Position numbers and translations under genes: made by a program. 15,920 bases of DNA from assembly GCA_005773755.1 (NCBI GenBank), contig SXHE01000642.1, positions 1 through 15,920 of the forward strand. The letters run 5' to 3'. The notes under the pieces are model-generated. The model did no database searches, had not been told where the DNA came from, and saw only the letters and a program-made list of their open reading frames with translations. This document shows, one piece after another, positions 1-6,557 of this stretch (position 1 is its first letter; every line of letters begins with the position of its first letter). This DNA is from Planctomycetia bacterium. Lineage in GTDB: Bacteria > Planctomycetota > Planctomycetia > Gemmatales > Gemmataceae.

Positions 1-57
1 GAGCTCGAGCGAGTGTCCGCGGCCGCCGCAGAGGTCGTGGCCTCGATCGAGACCTGA
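1..57 (+). CDS. 3' end of an unidentified protein (left-truncated)
   Basis: Frame 1 is open from the window edge to a TGA at 55-57 and would encode the last 18 residues of a protein (ELERVSAAAEVVASIET). The third codon positions are almost all G or C, unlike the other forward frames here, which suggests real coding. The short helix with alanines and a conserved Arg looks like part of a HEAT-type repeat, as in the next gene. It may therefore be the upstream portion of the same HEAT protein, separated by a one-base frame change, rather than a separate gene. Too little is visible to name a function. Confidence 0.45.
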   Translation, partial: ELERVSAAAAEVVASIET

Positions 58-107
58 CGGCGCTCAAAAAAGGGTGGGATTGGGGCGACAAAGGGGGCAA
101 CCAGCCG

Positions 108-998
108 GTGGTGATCTGTTTCCGATTGGTGGTTCAGATCGGGGCCGCGGCCGATAAGACGGTTCCGGATCTGATCGAGCTGCTGGAATCGGGCGACGCC
201 TATATGGTCGCGGGGGTGGCCCAAACGCTCGTCGCCATCGGCCCCGCGGCCAAGCCCGCGGTGCCGAAACTGGTGCTGGCGGTCCGCCGGTTGATGAATG
301 AGTACTCGAAGAACTTCTTCCCCCTGACGGAGTGCTTGTTAGCACTCGGCCAGTTCGACGAACTTGCCAAAGACGCGCTGCCCGAGTTCGCGACCTTTCT
401 GAAGGGCTACGAATGGGACCTGAACGTACAGGCCGCGCGCTGGCGCGTCGACCCGACCATCGACCCGGAGTTCCCGGAGCGGATGCTCAAGTGGCACCGC
501 GACCCGAAGTCGTACCGGCCGAATCCCAACGTCGCCCGTTCCTTCTCGCCGCTCGAAGCCCTTGAGCGGCTGGGGCCGAAGTGCAAACCGTACCTGCCCG
601 CCCTCGAAGCGATCGTCCGGGCGAGTAAAGGGCCGAACGACTACCCGTGGGTGATGGAGCGCCTCGCCCCCGAGCGAACGGCCGAGTGGGTCGAGCTGAT
701 CTGCGCACCGCTCCGCGCGCAAACGAATCGCCCGAGAACCCGGTGGGCCTTCGAGCGGCCGTCGCCGCTTCTCGGTTCGGTGCGCGACCGGAACGCGCTC
801 ATGGCCCTCCGCGCGATCGCGCGGCCCGAACCCGCGGCGCGAAGGGCCGGGTGCGAACTGCTCGGCCTGCTCGACCCGAAATGGACCACGGCCGCCCTGC
901 CGCGGCTCGACGCGCTGAGGCGCACCGACCCCGACCCCGCCGTGCGCGCCGAAGCCGATGCCGCGTTCAAGCGGATCGACCTCGGCCCCCAAGAGTAG
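108..998 (+). CDS. HEAT-like repeat protein
   Basis: Encodes 296 residues rich in paired helices of the HEAT/PBS-lyase style. Examples are the segment ending VQIGAAADKTVPDLIELLES near residues 8-28, AQTLVAIGPAAKPAVPKL near 38-55, and further repeats near 70-100, 142-170 and 225-290. Such repeats form solenoids that bind proteins; no catalytic domain is visible. No signal peptide is obvious from the GTG at 108, which follows an AGGGGG stretch at 92-97. The reading frame is open upstream to the window edge without any ATG, GTG or TTG, and the residues before 108 still look coding. The true N-terminus may therefore lie to the left, in frame 1, through a frameshift. Stop TAG is at 996-998, followed by a strong terminator hairpin. 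Partner and role are unknown. Confidence 0.8.
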   Translation: MVICFRLVVQIGAAADKTVPDLIELLESGDAYMVAGVAQTLVAIGPAAKPAVPKLVLAVRRLMNEYSKNFFPLTECLLALGQFDELAKDALPEFATFLKGYEWDLNVQAARWRVDPTIDPEFPERMLKWHRDPKSYRPNPNVARSFSPLEALERLGPKCKPYLPALEAIVRASKGPNDYPWVMERLAPERTAEWVELICAPLRAQTNRPRTRWAFERPSPLLGSVRDRNALMALRAIARPEPAARRAGCELLGLLDPKWTTAALPRLDALRRTDPDPAVRAEADAAFKRIDLGPQE

Positions 999-1026
999 CC
1001 GGCCCGGGCCCGTGTCCGCGAACGCA

Positions 1027-1057
1027 CGACGCCCGCGAGTTCTCCTCGCGGGCGTCG
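1027..1057. terminator. Bidirectional hairpin terminator between convergent genes
   Basis: A perfect 13-bp GC-rich stem (CGACGCCCGCGAG at 1027-1039 with its complement at 1045-1057) closes a 5-base loop TTCTC. It sits between the stop of the + strand HEAT gene (998) and the stop of the - strand gene at 1078, so it can serve both. There is no long U tract on either side, so termination efficiency is inferred from position and stem strength. Confidence 0.75.
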
Positions 1058-1077
1058 GTGAGAAAGCGACCGGGCGC

Positions 1078-1494
1078 TTACTTGTCGAACTTGATCGTCT
1101 TCGCGCCCTCGCCCGTGCCGTACACCTTGATCCCCTTGATGTCGGCCGGCGGGTTCGTCCACCGGTGGTCGCCCCGCACCTTCGACAGCGCCTGCGTGAC
1201 GATACCGGTGGGCCGCACCGCCGTCAGGTCGTACTCGTAGATGCCGTCGGCCGGCTTGTCCTTGTACTTGCGCGGGATCAGCTTGGCCCCGGTCCAGCCG
1301 CCGGTCGGCACCTGGCCCACCGCGGTCACCGTCAGCGCCTTCTTGTCGTCGCTGAAGCTGTGCGTCACGTTAATGATAACCTTCAACACCTCGCCCGGCT
1401 TTTCTTCCTTCGGCTCCTTCTTGTCCTCGGCCGAAGCCGTGGTCAGCGCGGCGGCAACGACCGCGAGCGCGGCTGCGAGTACGAAACGCGGCAT
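1078..1494 (-). CDS. Small secreted protein of unknown function
   Basis: Encodes 138 residues starting from an ATG at 1494, with AGGAGT six bases upstream (1501-1506). The N-terminus MPRFVLAAALAVVAAALTTASA is a clear Sec signal peptide with an A-S-A cleavage site near residue 22. It is followed by a lysine/glutamate-rich linker (residues 23-36) and a roughly 100-residue domain that reads as mostly beta strands (for example KALTVTAVGQV and GIYEYDL). I do not recognise a named family. The protein is expected in the periplasm or outside. It is the last gene of a four-gene - strand run (SDR, SRPBCC, 83-residue protein, this gene) with gaps of 43-59 bases, so co-transcription is possible but not shown. 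Confidence 0.85.
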   Translation of the reverse strand: MPRFVLAAALAVVAAALTTASAEDKKEPKEEKPGEVLKVIINVTHSFSDDKKALTVTAVGQVPTGGWTGAKLIPRKYKDKPADGIYEYDLTAVRPTGIVTQALSKVRGDHRWTNPPADIKGIKVYGTGEGAKTIKFDK

Positions 1495-1537
1495 GGGGTA
1501 ACTCCTGTTGGGTTGGGCGTAGACATGATACGACCGG

Positions 1538-1789
1538 TTATGGCTTCGCGCCGCCACCACTCTCGTCCTCGCCGTCCCAAATCTCCGACTCGTCCCACTC
1601 GTCGGTCTCGTTCGGCTCTTCGGGCGGCAGACCGCCCTGTTCTTGCATCCGCTGCTTGTGCTTGACGGCGTCCTTCGCGGACGCGCCGAGCCGGTGCCGC
1701 CGGTCGCCGTCGGAGTGCCGGAACGCGCCCGTCTTGGGGTCCGCGTATTTCTTCTTGTTGGCCTTGTCCGGCCTCTTGTCGCGCGCCAT
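1538..1789 (-). CDS. Small charge-segregated protein, unknown function
   Basis: Encodes 83 residues from ATG at 1789 to TAA at 1538-1540. Residues 1-50 are dominated by Lys, Arg and His (for example RPDKANKKKYADPKTGAFRH), while residues 56-76 are dominated by Glu and Asp with scattered Trp (ETDEWDESEIWDGEDE). There are no membrane segments and little hydrophobic core, so it is probably largely disordered and may bind nucleic acid or a ribosome-like partner through its basic half; that is inference. No strong Shine-Dalgarno precedes the start. It lies 59 bases after the SRPBCC gene and 43 bases before the secreted-protein gene on the same strand. Third codon positions are GC-rich, supporting that it is coding. 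Confidence 0.65.
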   Translation of the reverse strand: MARDKRPDKANKKKYADPKTGAFRHSDGDRRHRLGASAKDAVKHKQRMQEQGGLPPEEPNETDEWDESEIWDGEDESGGGAKP

Positions 1790-1848
1790 GTGATGTGGCC
1801 CGAATGGTGGAAGGTTGCTCGCACGGACACGCCGCCCCGCTGAGCGGT

Positions 1849-2409
1849 TCACTCCACGCCCCATTTCTTGCGCTTGCGCGGGCCGAAGAACGTGGGGCCG
1901 GGCGGGGGCGGGATCGCGGCGCGGGCGGCGTCGGTCGCGGCGCGCCGGCACTGAAGTTCCAGCTTCAGGCTGTCGAGTCCCTTCCGCATCGCCCAGTTGT
2001 GGTTCGCGCGGAACAGCGGCTTGAACACGAACGACAGGTACTTCAGCAGCGCCTTGTCCGGGACGATGACCCAGGTGTACACGATGTCGGTGAACGCGCC
2101 GTCTTGCGTCAACTCCCAGACGCCGGTGCCGCGAAAGTCGCCCTCGGCCGCGAGCGCCAGACGCTCCGGCGGCGTCTTCTCGGTGGTGGTCATGTTCCAC
2201 GCGAGCACGTAGGGCAGCCACCCCTTCGACGTGAGCCGGTACGCGCTGTTCACGCCGCTCGCATCGGCCGGGCGCAGTTGCTCGACCTTGAGCCACACGG
2301 ACGGCCACCAGCGCACGAGGTCGCGCGTGTTCTCCAGAATGGCGAACACGTCTTCGCGCGGCGCTTCGACGCGCCAGCGCGTGACGAACTCGTACCGGTT
2401 GACTGGCAT
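1849..2409 (-). CDS. SRPBCC-family protein (polyketide cyclase/dehydrase-like)
   Basis: Encodes 186 residues. The start MPVNRYEF (ATG at 2409) has GGAGGG a few bases upstream, making it better than an ATG five codons earlier. The layout fits the START/Bet v1-like fold: an N-terminal strand (YEFVTRWRVEAP, 6-17), a first helix with the typical DVFAILENTRDLVRWWPSVW (20-39), then antiparallel strands including AYRLTSKGW, LAWNMTTTEKTPPERLAL and TGVWELTQDGAFTDIVYTWVI, and a long C-terminal helix (about 120-165). Members bind hydrophobic ligands or act as cyclases and dehydratases; the ligand cannot be told here. The tail is proline-rich and then basic (RKRKKW). It follows the SDR gene by 54 bases, which hints at joint lipid or ketide metabolism, but this is inference. 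Confidence 0.8.
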   Translation of the reverse strand: MPVNRYEFVTRWRVEAPREDVFAILENTRDLVRWWPSVWLKVEQLRPADASGVNSAYRLTSKGWLPYVLAWNMTTTEKTPPERLALAAEGDFRGTGVWELTQDGAFTDIVYTWVIVPDKALLKYLSFVFKPLFRANHNWAMRKGLDSLKLELQCRRAATDAARAAIPPPPGPTFFGPRKRKKWGVE

Positions 2410-2463
2410 GTGCTCCCTCCGCACGAGTAACGATTCGGGCAGAGATCGCGAACGGATGCAGAA

Positions 2464-3255
2464 TTACCAGTGCATGACGTAGCCGCCGTCCACGTTGATC
2501 GTTTGGCCGGTGACGTTCGCGGCCCGCGCGCTCGCCAGGAACACGGCCATTGACGCCACGTCTTCTGGGGTCTGCCACCGGTTCAGCGGCACCAGCTTCT
2601 TGATCTTCTCCGCGGTCCAGGCGTCGTAATCGACGCGCGCCTCCGGCGGCTGGCGGTCGTTCCACGCCTGCCACACGGACCGGTTCAGCGGGGTCTTCAC
2701 CATGCCCGGATTCAGGCAGTTCACCCGCACGCCGAACGGCGCGAGGTCTTTCGCGGCGCACTGCGCGAAGTTGATGAGGCCGGCCTTCGACGCGCTGTAC
2801 GGCGGGTCGGTCTGCGAGCCGATCTGACCGGCGACCGACGCCAGGACCAGCACCGTGCCGCGCTTGCGCTCCGCCAGGCGCGGGGCGAAGGCGTGGGCCA
2901 CGTTCGCGGCCCCGGTCAGGTTCACCCGCAGCACCCGGTCCCAGTCGCCCGCGTCCAGTTCCCAGAACGGGAACCCGAACTTGCCGGACCCGATCCCGAC
3001 CGCGAACACCAGATGATCCACCGCGCCGAAGTGCTCCCACGTGTCGGTCGCGGCGGCGCGCACGGCCGCGGCGTCGGTCACATCGACCTGCCACCCGCGG
3101 CCGTCCAGTTCGGTCGCGGCGGTGTGAACGTCCGGCGACACGTCCCACACCCCGACGCGACAGCCCTCCTCGGCGAACGCGGCGGCGGTGGCCCGCCCCA
3201 ACCCGCGCGCGCCGCCGACCACGAGCGCGACACTTCCGGCCAATCCGAGATTCAC
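2464..3255 (-). CDS. SDR-family NAD(P)-dependent oxidoreductase
   Basis: Encodes 263 residues from a GTG at 3255 with AGGAG five bases upstream (3261-3265). It is a classical short-chain dehydrogenase: the cofactor-binding motif is GGARGLGR (14-21), Asp38 ends the second strand and suggests preference for NAD(H), and the catalytic tetrad is Asn112, Ser140, Tyr153 and Lys157 (YSASK). The PG motif follows as NCLNPGMVKTP, and the C-terminus INVDGGYVMHW is typical of the family. The usual NNAG motif is replaced by FAVGIG (84-89), a modest deviation. Size is normal (about 250). It would reversibly oxidise an alcohol or reduce a carbonyl; the substrate is not predictable. It is the first gene of a - strand run and is divergent from the TIGR02996 gene. 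Confidence 0.92.
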   Translation of the reverse strand: MNLGLAGSVALVVGGARGLGRATAAAFAEEGCRVGVWDVSPDVHTAATELDGRGWQVDVTDAAAVRAAATDTWEHFGAVDHLVFAVGIGSGKFGFPFWELDAGDWDRVLRVNLTGAANVAHAFAPRLAERKRGTVLVLASVAGQIGSQTDPPYSASKAGLINFAQCAAKDLAPFGVRVNCLNPGMVKTPLNRSVWQAWNDRQPPEARVDYDAWTAEKIKKLVPLNRWQTPEDVASMAVFLASARAANVTGQTINVDGGYVMHW

Positions 3256-3272
3256 GGGAGCTCCTCGTTGTA

Positions 3273-3290
3273 GGTACACTTCTGCGTACC
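3273..3290. promoter_or_regulatory. Dyad symmetry GGTAC-N8-GTACC in a divergent promoter region
   Basis: The 50-base gap between the divergent starts at 3255 (-) and 3306 (+) contains GGTAC at 3273-3277 and its exact complement GTACC at 3286-3290, separated by eight bases. An 18-bp dyad of this shape is typical of a dimeric repressor or activator site. No convincing -35/-10 pair was seen for either gene, and chance occurrence in GC-rich DNA is possible. Confidence 0.35.
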
Positions 3291-3305
3291 CCAGAGGATA
3301 CCGGA

Positions 3306-4289
3306 ATGCCCGCCAAGCCCACATCTGCGTTCTCGGTACGCGCGGCCACTTTGCCCGGCGAAGCAGACATCCTCGCGCACGTTCTTGCCGATTTGAGCGA
3401 TCACAACGCCAAACTGGTCTACGCCGACTGGCTGGAAGAGCACGACGACAAGCGCGGCCCGTTCCTGCGGAAGTTCGTCACCGCGCACCGCGACTGGAAG
3501 GCGCTACCGGCGCTGAAGGGCGTGCCGAAGGCGTGGCGCGATCTGGTCGGCCTGTCGCTGATTGTCGAGACCCAGAACAGCCCGCTGGTGATGAGCGAGG
3601 CGCAGATTCTCGCGCTCGCGCGCCCGGCGATTGAGTTCAACTCGGCGCGCGCCGCGGAGAAGTCGATCCCCGTCGGCGCGAGCAAGCTCGGCGGCGGGCC
3701 GGACCTGCCGCCGGACGCGGAGTGGCCGTGCCTGTGGGACATCCCGCTCGCGTTCCTCGGGCAGTTCAACCTCGCGGAACTGGCGGTCAGCCCGGTCGCG
3801 CGCGACCTGCCCGCGACCGGCCTGCTCTCCGTGTTCGCCCGGTACGACGAGGACGACGGCAACGACGATCTCCCCAAAGGCGCGTGGCGGTTCTTGTACT
3901 TCCCCGACACGGGGAAGTTGAAGCGGCACCCGTCGCCGGACCTGGTTTTCGCATCGTGTCGCGTGTCGTACTCCGAAGTGCTCACACTGCCCGCGCCCGA
4001 TTCGCCGTGGCGCACCCAACTCGGCATCGGGCCGAAGCACCTCGGCTACGAGTGCTACCGCGACCTCCAGATGGAGTTGGGTGGCGGTGTTCACCTGCTC
4101 GGCTACCCGGTCACGATTCAGGGCGATGTGCTGGGCAAGAAGGGCGTGCGCCACCTGCTGACGATCAGCGGCGCGCAGGCGACCGGTTGGGAGTGGGGCG
4201 ACGGCGGCGCGCTGTACTTCACGCTCCCCGAAGCCGACCTGCGGGCCGGGCGGTTCGACCGCGTGAAGCTCGACATGCAGTGCGGGTGA
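3306..4289 (+). CDS. TIGR02996 domain-DUF1963 (YwqG-like) fusion protein
   Basis: Encodes 327 residues. Residues about 19-57 (ADILAHVLADLSDHNAKLVY then ADWLEE) match the TIGR02996 'repeat-companion' module, which is abundant in Gemmata-type planctomycetes and usually found at protein N-termini. Residues about 120-325 match DUF1963/YwqG: SKLGGGPDLPPDAEWP, then LAFLGQFNLAEL, a GLLSVFARYD segment, an HLLGYPVTIQGD motif, and a C-terminal GGALYFTLPEADL before the final strand. The function of YwqG-like domains is unknown; they read as beta-rich cytoplasmic domains. No signal peptide or membrane segment is present. Start ATG 3306 has GAGG at 3294-3297. The gene is divergent from the SDR and converges on the DUF457 gene with only 15 bases between them. 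Confidence 0.85.
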   Translation: MPAKPTSAFSVRAATLPGEADILAHVLADLSDHNAKLVYADWLEEHDDKRGPFLRKFVTAHRDWKALPALKGVPKAWRDLVGLSLIVETQNSPLVMSEAQILALARPAIEFNSARAAEKSIPVGASKLGGGPDLPPDAEWPCLWDIPLAFLGQFNLAELAVSPVARDLPATGLLSVFARYDEDDGNDDLPKGAWRFLYFPDTGKLKRHPSPDLVFASCRVSYSEVLTLPAPDSPWRTQLGIGPKHLGYECYRDLQMELGGGVHLLGYPVTIQGDVLGKKGVRHLLTISGAQATGWEWGDGGALYFTLPEADLRAGRFDRVKLDMQCG

Positions 4290-4304
4290 GCCGCGCCCGC
4301 CGCC

Positions 4305-4958
4305 TCAAAAGCCCAGGTCCGTTCCGCTTTTCTTCAGGTCGAGGTAGGCGAGGTACAGCAGCCCGCCGAGGATCAGGTAGCAGGTCGCGGTGGCCGGGAG
4401 CGAAGAGGAGCCGAACTTGACCGCGCTGCCGGCCGACGCCTTCAGCTTCGGCTTCACCCCGCGCCAGTCCACCGAATACACCTCGTCCAGAATCAGGTGC
4501 GAGAGGAACCCGAGCATCACCCCGCACGCGAGCATCATGCGGATCGTGCGATCCGGGCTGTGGTACGCGAGGTACACGCACAGTCCCGCGACCAGCATCG
4601 CCGGGATGCTGTGGTACATGCCCCGGTGAACCGACAGTTGCTTGAACAGGTTCGAGACGAAGTAGCGGATGAACACGTAGGCGAACAGCAGCGTGGCGAG
4701 AATGCCCTCGGGCGAAACGCCGGCGTGCATCAGCCGGCGAACCAGCATCAGCGGGATCACGGCCGCGGCAAGCCCGAACAGCTCGCGCACGGGGATGCCC
4801 GAATCGCTGTCGAGGTCCGGCAGCATCCCGCCCACGGCGGTGACACCGGCCGCGAGCAGTCCGGCCTCGGTGTTGAACCCGAGCGGCTGCACGGCGAACC
4901 CGCCGTAGGCGATGCCGCAAGCCCCCGACACCGTAATGTGCGTGCGAAACCCGGCCAC
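4305..4958 (-). CDS. YdjM/DUF457-type membrane-bound metal-dependent hydrolase
   Basis: Encodes 217 residues from a GTG at 4958 with GGAGG a few bases upstream. The family signature is present: His7 in an N-terminal FRTHIT motif, the acidic cluster PDLDSDSG (47-54), HRGMYHS (111-117) and HLILDEVYSVDW (154-165). These His and Asp residues are the expected metal ligands. Hydrophobic spans near 33-46, 60-76, 86-104, 118-133, 141-157 and 189-206 place it in the membrane. The family (PF04307) includes proteins described as LexA-regulated, inner-membrane hydrolases; the substrate is unknown. It is divergent from the HhH gene and separated from it by 87 bases. Length is normal for the family. Confidence 0.88.
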   Translation of the reverse strand: MAGFRTHITVSGACGIAYGGFAVQPLGFNTEAGLLAAGVTAVGGMLPDLDSDSGIPVRELFGLAAAVIPLMLVRRLMHAGVSPEGILATLLFAYVFIRYFVSNLFKQLSVHRGMYHSIPAMLVAGLCVYLAYHSPDRTIRMMLACGVMLGFLSHLILDEVYSVDWRGVKPKLKASAGSAVKFGSSSLPATATCYLILGGLLYLAYLDLKKSGTDLGF

Positions 4959-4997
4959 GGCCCCTCCGAGAAATAGTGAAAATTTGTCTCTACCAAC

Positions 4998-5030
4998 CTT
5001 GTGTACAAGTGTCCGTCCGTGAACAATACC
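4998..5030 (+). promoter_or_regulatory. Candidate sigma70-type promoter with overlapping palindrome
   Basis: In the AT-richer gap before the HhH gene, TTGTGT (4999-5004) and AACAAT (5022-5027) are spaced by 17 bases, matching -35 and -10 boxes moderately. The -35 lies inside an inverted repeat CTTGT-GT-ACAAG (4998-5009), a plausible operator. The gap also has to serve the divergent DUF457 gene. Both assignments are pattern-based only. Confidence 0.35.
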
Positions 5031-5045
5031 ACAAGGAGGTGAGCC

Positions 5046-5288
5046 ATGACACTAACGAACGAAGAGATCGCCCGCAAGCTGCGGGCACAGGCGAGTGAAC
5101 TGGCGCGGGCGCGGGGGAACCTGTACCGGGTGCGCGCGTTCCGGTCCGCGGCCCTCGCGGTGATGGGTCTACCCACGGAGGTGTCGGCGCTGGTGGCCGG
5201 CGGGAACGCGAGCCAACTCGAGCGCGTCCCCGGCATCGGCAAGAGCCTCGCCGACACCATCACCGCCGTTGCGACACTCAGACGGTGA
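5046..5288 (+). CDS. Stand-alone helix-hairpin-helix protein (PolX/Pol beta N-terminal-like)
   Basis: Encodes 80 residues that resemble only the N-terminal 8-kDa helix-hairpin-helix domain of family X DNA polymerases. It has EEIARKLRAQASELARARGN (6-25), YRVRAFRSAALAVMGLP (27-43) and the HhH loop VPGIGKSLADTI (61-72). This domain binds DNA backbone without sequence preference. The palm/fingers and PHP domains that would follow in bacterial PolX are absent, and the stop is clean. The gene is therefore either a genuine single-domain DNA-binding protein or a remnant. Against decay, it is preceded by AAGGAGGT at 5033-5040 with 6 bases from AGGAGG to the ATG, the strongest ribosome binding site I noticed in the window. 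Single-copy role in repair is inference. Confidence 0.8.
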   Translation: MTLTNEEIARKLRAQASELARARGNLYRVRAFRSAALAVMGLPTEVSALVAGGNASQLERVPGIGKSLADTITAVATLRR

Positions 5289-5313
5289 GGCCTTGTGTAA
5301 CAGGGGTCCGAGG

Positions 5314-5383
5314 TCGCCCGCTTTGGACCTACGAGACATTCGGACGCCGGTTTGTTGTGCAAGGCTTTTCGATTCGCCCGCTT
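5314..5383 (+). repeat. Pair of 10-bp direct repeats in a convergent gap
   Basis: TCGCCCGCTT occurs at 5314-5323 and again at 5374-5383, exactly 60 bases apart. Both lie between the stop of the HhH gene (5288) and the stop of the TPR-like gene (5387). No gene, and no clear terminator hairpin, was found in this 98-base gap. May be chance. Confidence 0.3.
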
Positions 5384-5386
5384 CGG

Positions 5387-6547
5387 CTACTTGCCCCCGC
5401 GAGTCGCCTTCCAGATTTTGCGGCCCAGCGCGTACAGGACGATCGCGCCGATGACGCCGAAGTAAATGCGCACCGTGCGCCACGAGAACGGGAGCGCGGC
5501 AGGCGGTTCCTCGACCGGTTCGACGTTCGCCAGCTTCGTGACGACGTCGCGGTGCTGCATCAGTGCTTTCCGGTTGCTGAACCGGCCGGATTCGACGCAC
5601 TCGTCCATGATCGCTTTCGCGGCCTGGAGGTCGCCGCGCTCCACGTCCCCGCGCGCCGCGTACAGTTCGCCCAGCAGCCAGTACAGGCGCACGTCGTTGG
5701 GGAACCAGAGCACGAGCTGTTGCACGGTCGCGAGGGCTTCGGTAAAGTCGCCGCCGGGGAACTTCGCCTTCTCCGCGGCGGCCAGCTTGCCCGGTTCGTA
5801 CTGGCCGGCGTCGTTGACGAAGTTCACATCGAAGATGCGGTCCGGAAGTTCGTCCTCCACGGGCCGCTTCTCCGGCGGCTTCTTGGCCTTCAGTGCCGCC
5901 TCCTCGCGGGCTTCCGCCATGCGGAGCTTGACCAGCTTGAGTAGCGGGCCGCGGTTCATCTTGAGCTGCCACGCGAGCTTGGCCCCGGACATGCCGTGCA
6001 CCGCGGTGAGCGGCTTCCTCTTGTTGGCCGCCTCCTCGTTGGCGATGTCGAGAAACTCGTAGGCCCGCGCCCACTGGCCCTGGGTCGCGGCGATGTGGGC
6101 GAGGGTGACGTTCGCGAGGAAGTCGGAGCGCTGGCCCTTGAGCGCGCCTTCGGCGTCGTCGGGCCGACTGAAGCGCAGGTAATCGACCGCGAGCGCGGCC
6201 TTCTCTTCGGGCGTGCGGGCCTTCTCCGGTTTCGCCAGCGCCTTCTTGATCCGCGCGTCCAGAACCCCACGGTCCGACAGGTACGGCTTCCCGGTGTTCG
6301 GATCGATGACCTTCTCTTTGGTCTTCGGGTCGATCTGTTCGAGCGGCCAGTCGGCGTTACTGGCGTTCCTGGTGATGACGCGGCGGCGGCGGAACTCGTC
6401 GAACGGGAACGGCTCCGGTGCGCCCGCGTCGTCAACGCCCACTACACCGGTTTGGTCTTCGGGGTGGTGTAGCGACGCCCGCCCGTCGGCCGCGACGAGC
6501 ACGGCGAGCAACCCGGCACCGAGAGCGGCGAACGCGAGACGAACCAC
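5387..6547 (-). CDS. Exported TPR-like protein with C-terminal membrane anchor
   Basis: Encodes 386 residues from GTG at 6547, chosen because GAGGAGG lies just upstream and overlaps the stop codon of the preceding gene. Residues 1-24 (VRLAFAALGAGLLAVLVAAD) form a signal peptide or anchor. The middle part is helical with TPR-like pairs: LANVTLAHIAATQGQWARAY near 144-163, and ALATVQQLVLWFPNDVRLYW followed by LLGELYAARGD near 271-301. A second hydrophobic span lies near 358-376 (TVRIYFGVIGAIVLYALGRK), followed by a basic tail. The topology suggests a large extracytoplasmic domain held by the C-terminal segment. TPR domains mediate protein-protein contacts; no enzyme motif is visible. It forms a two-gene unit with the small membrane protein at 6558-6953, only 10 bases apart. 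Confidence 0.85.
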   Translation of the reverse strand: MVRLAFAALGAGLLAVLVAADGRASLHHPEDQTGVVGVDDAGAPEPFPFDEFRRRRVITRNASNADWPLEQIDPKTKEKVIDPNTGKPYLSDRGVLDARIKKALAKPEKARTPEEKAALAVDYLRFSRPDDAEGALKGQRSDFLANVTLAHIAATQGQWARAYEFLDIANEEAANKRKPLTAVHGMSGAKLAWQLKMNRGPLLKLVKLRMAEAREEAALKAKKPPEKRPVEDELPDRIFDVNFVNDAGQYEPGKLAAAEKAKFPGGDFTEALATVQQLVLWFPNDVRLYWLLGELYAARGDVERGDLQAAKAIMDECVESGRFSNRKALMQHRDVVTKLANVEPVEEPPAALPFSWRTVRIYFGVIGAIVLYALGRKIWKATRGGK

Positions 6548-6557
6548 AATCCCCTCC

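Noticed and set aside
1538..3370. A very long open frame on the - strand covering the SDR and SRPBCC genes
   Set aside because: Only its last 83 codons (1538-1789) look coding. The rest is Arg-rich shadow sequence opposite or out of frame with genes that have clear family motifs.
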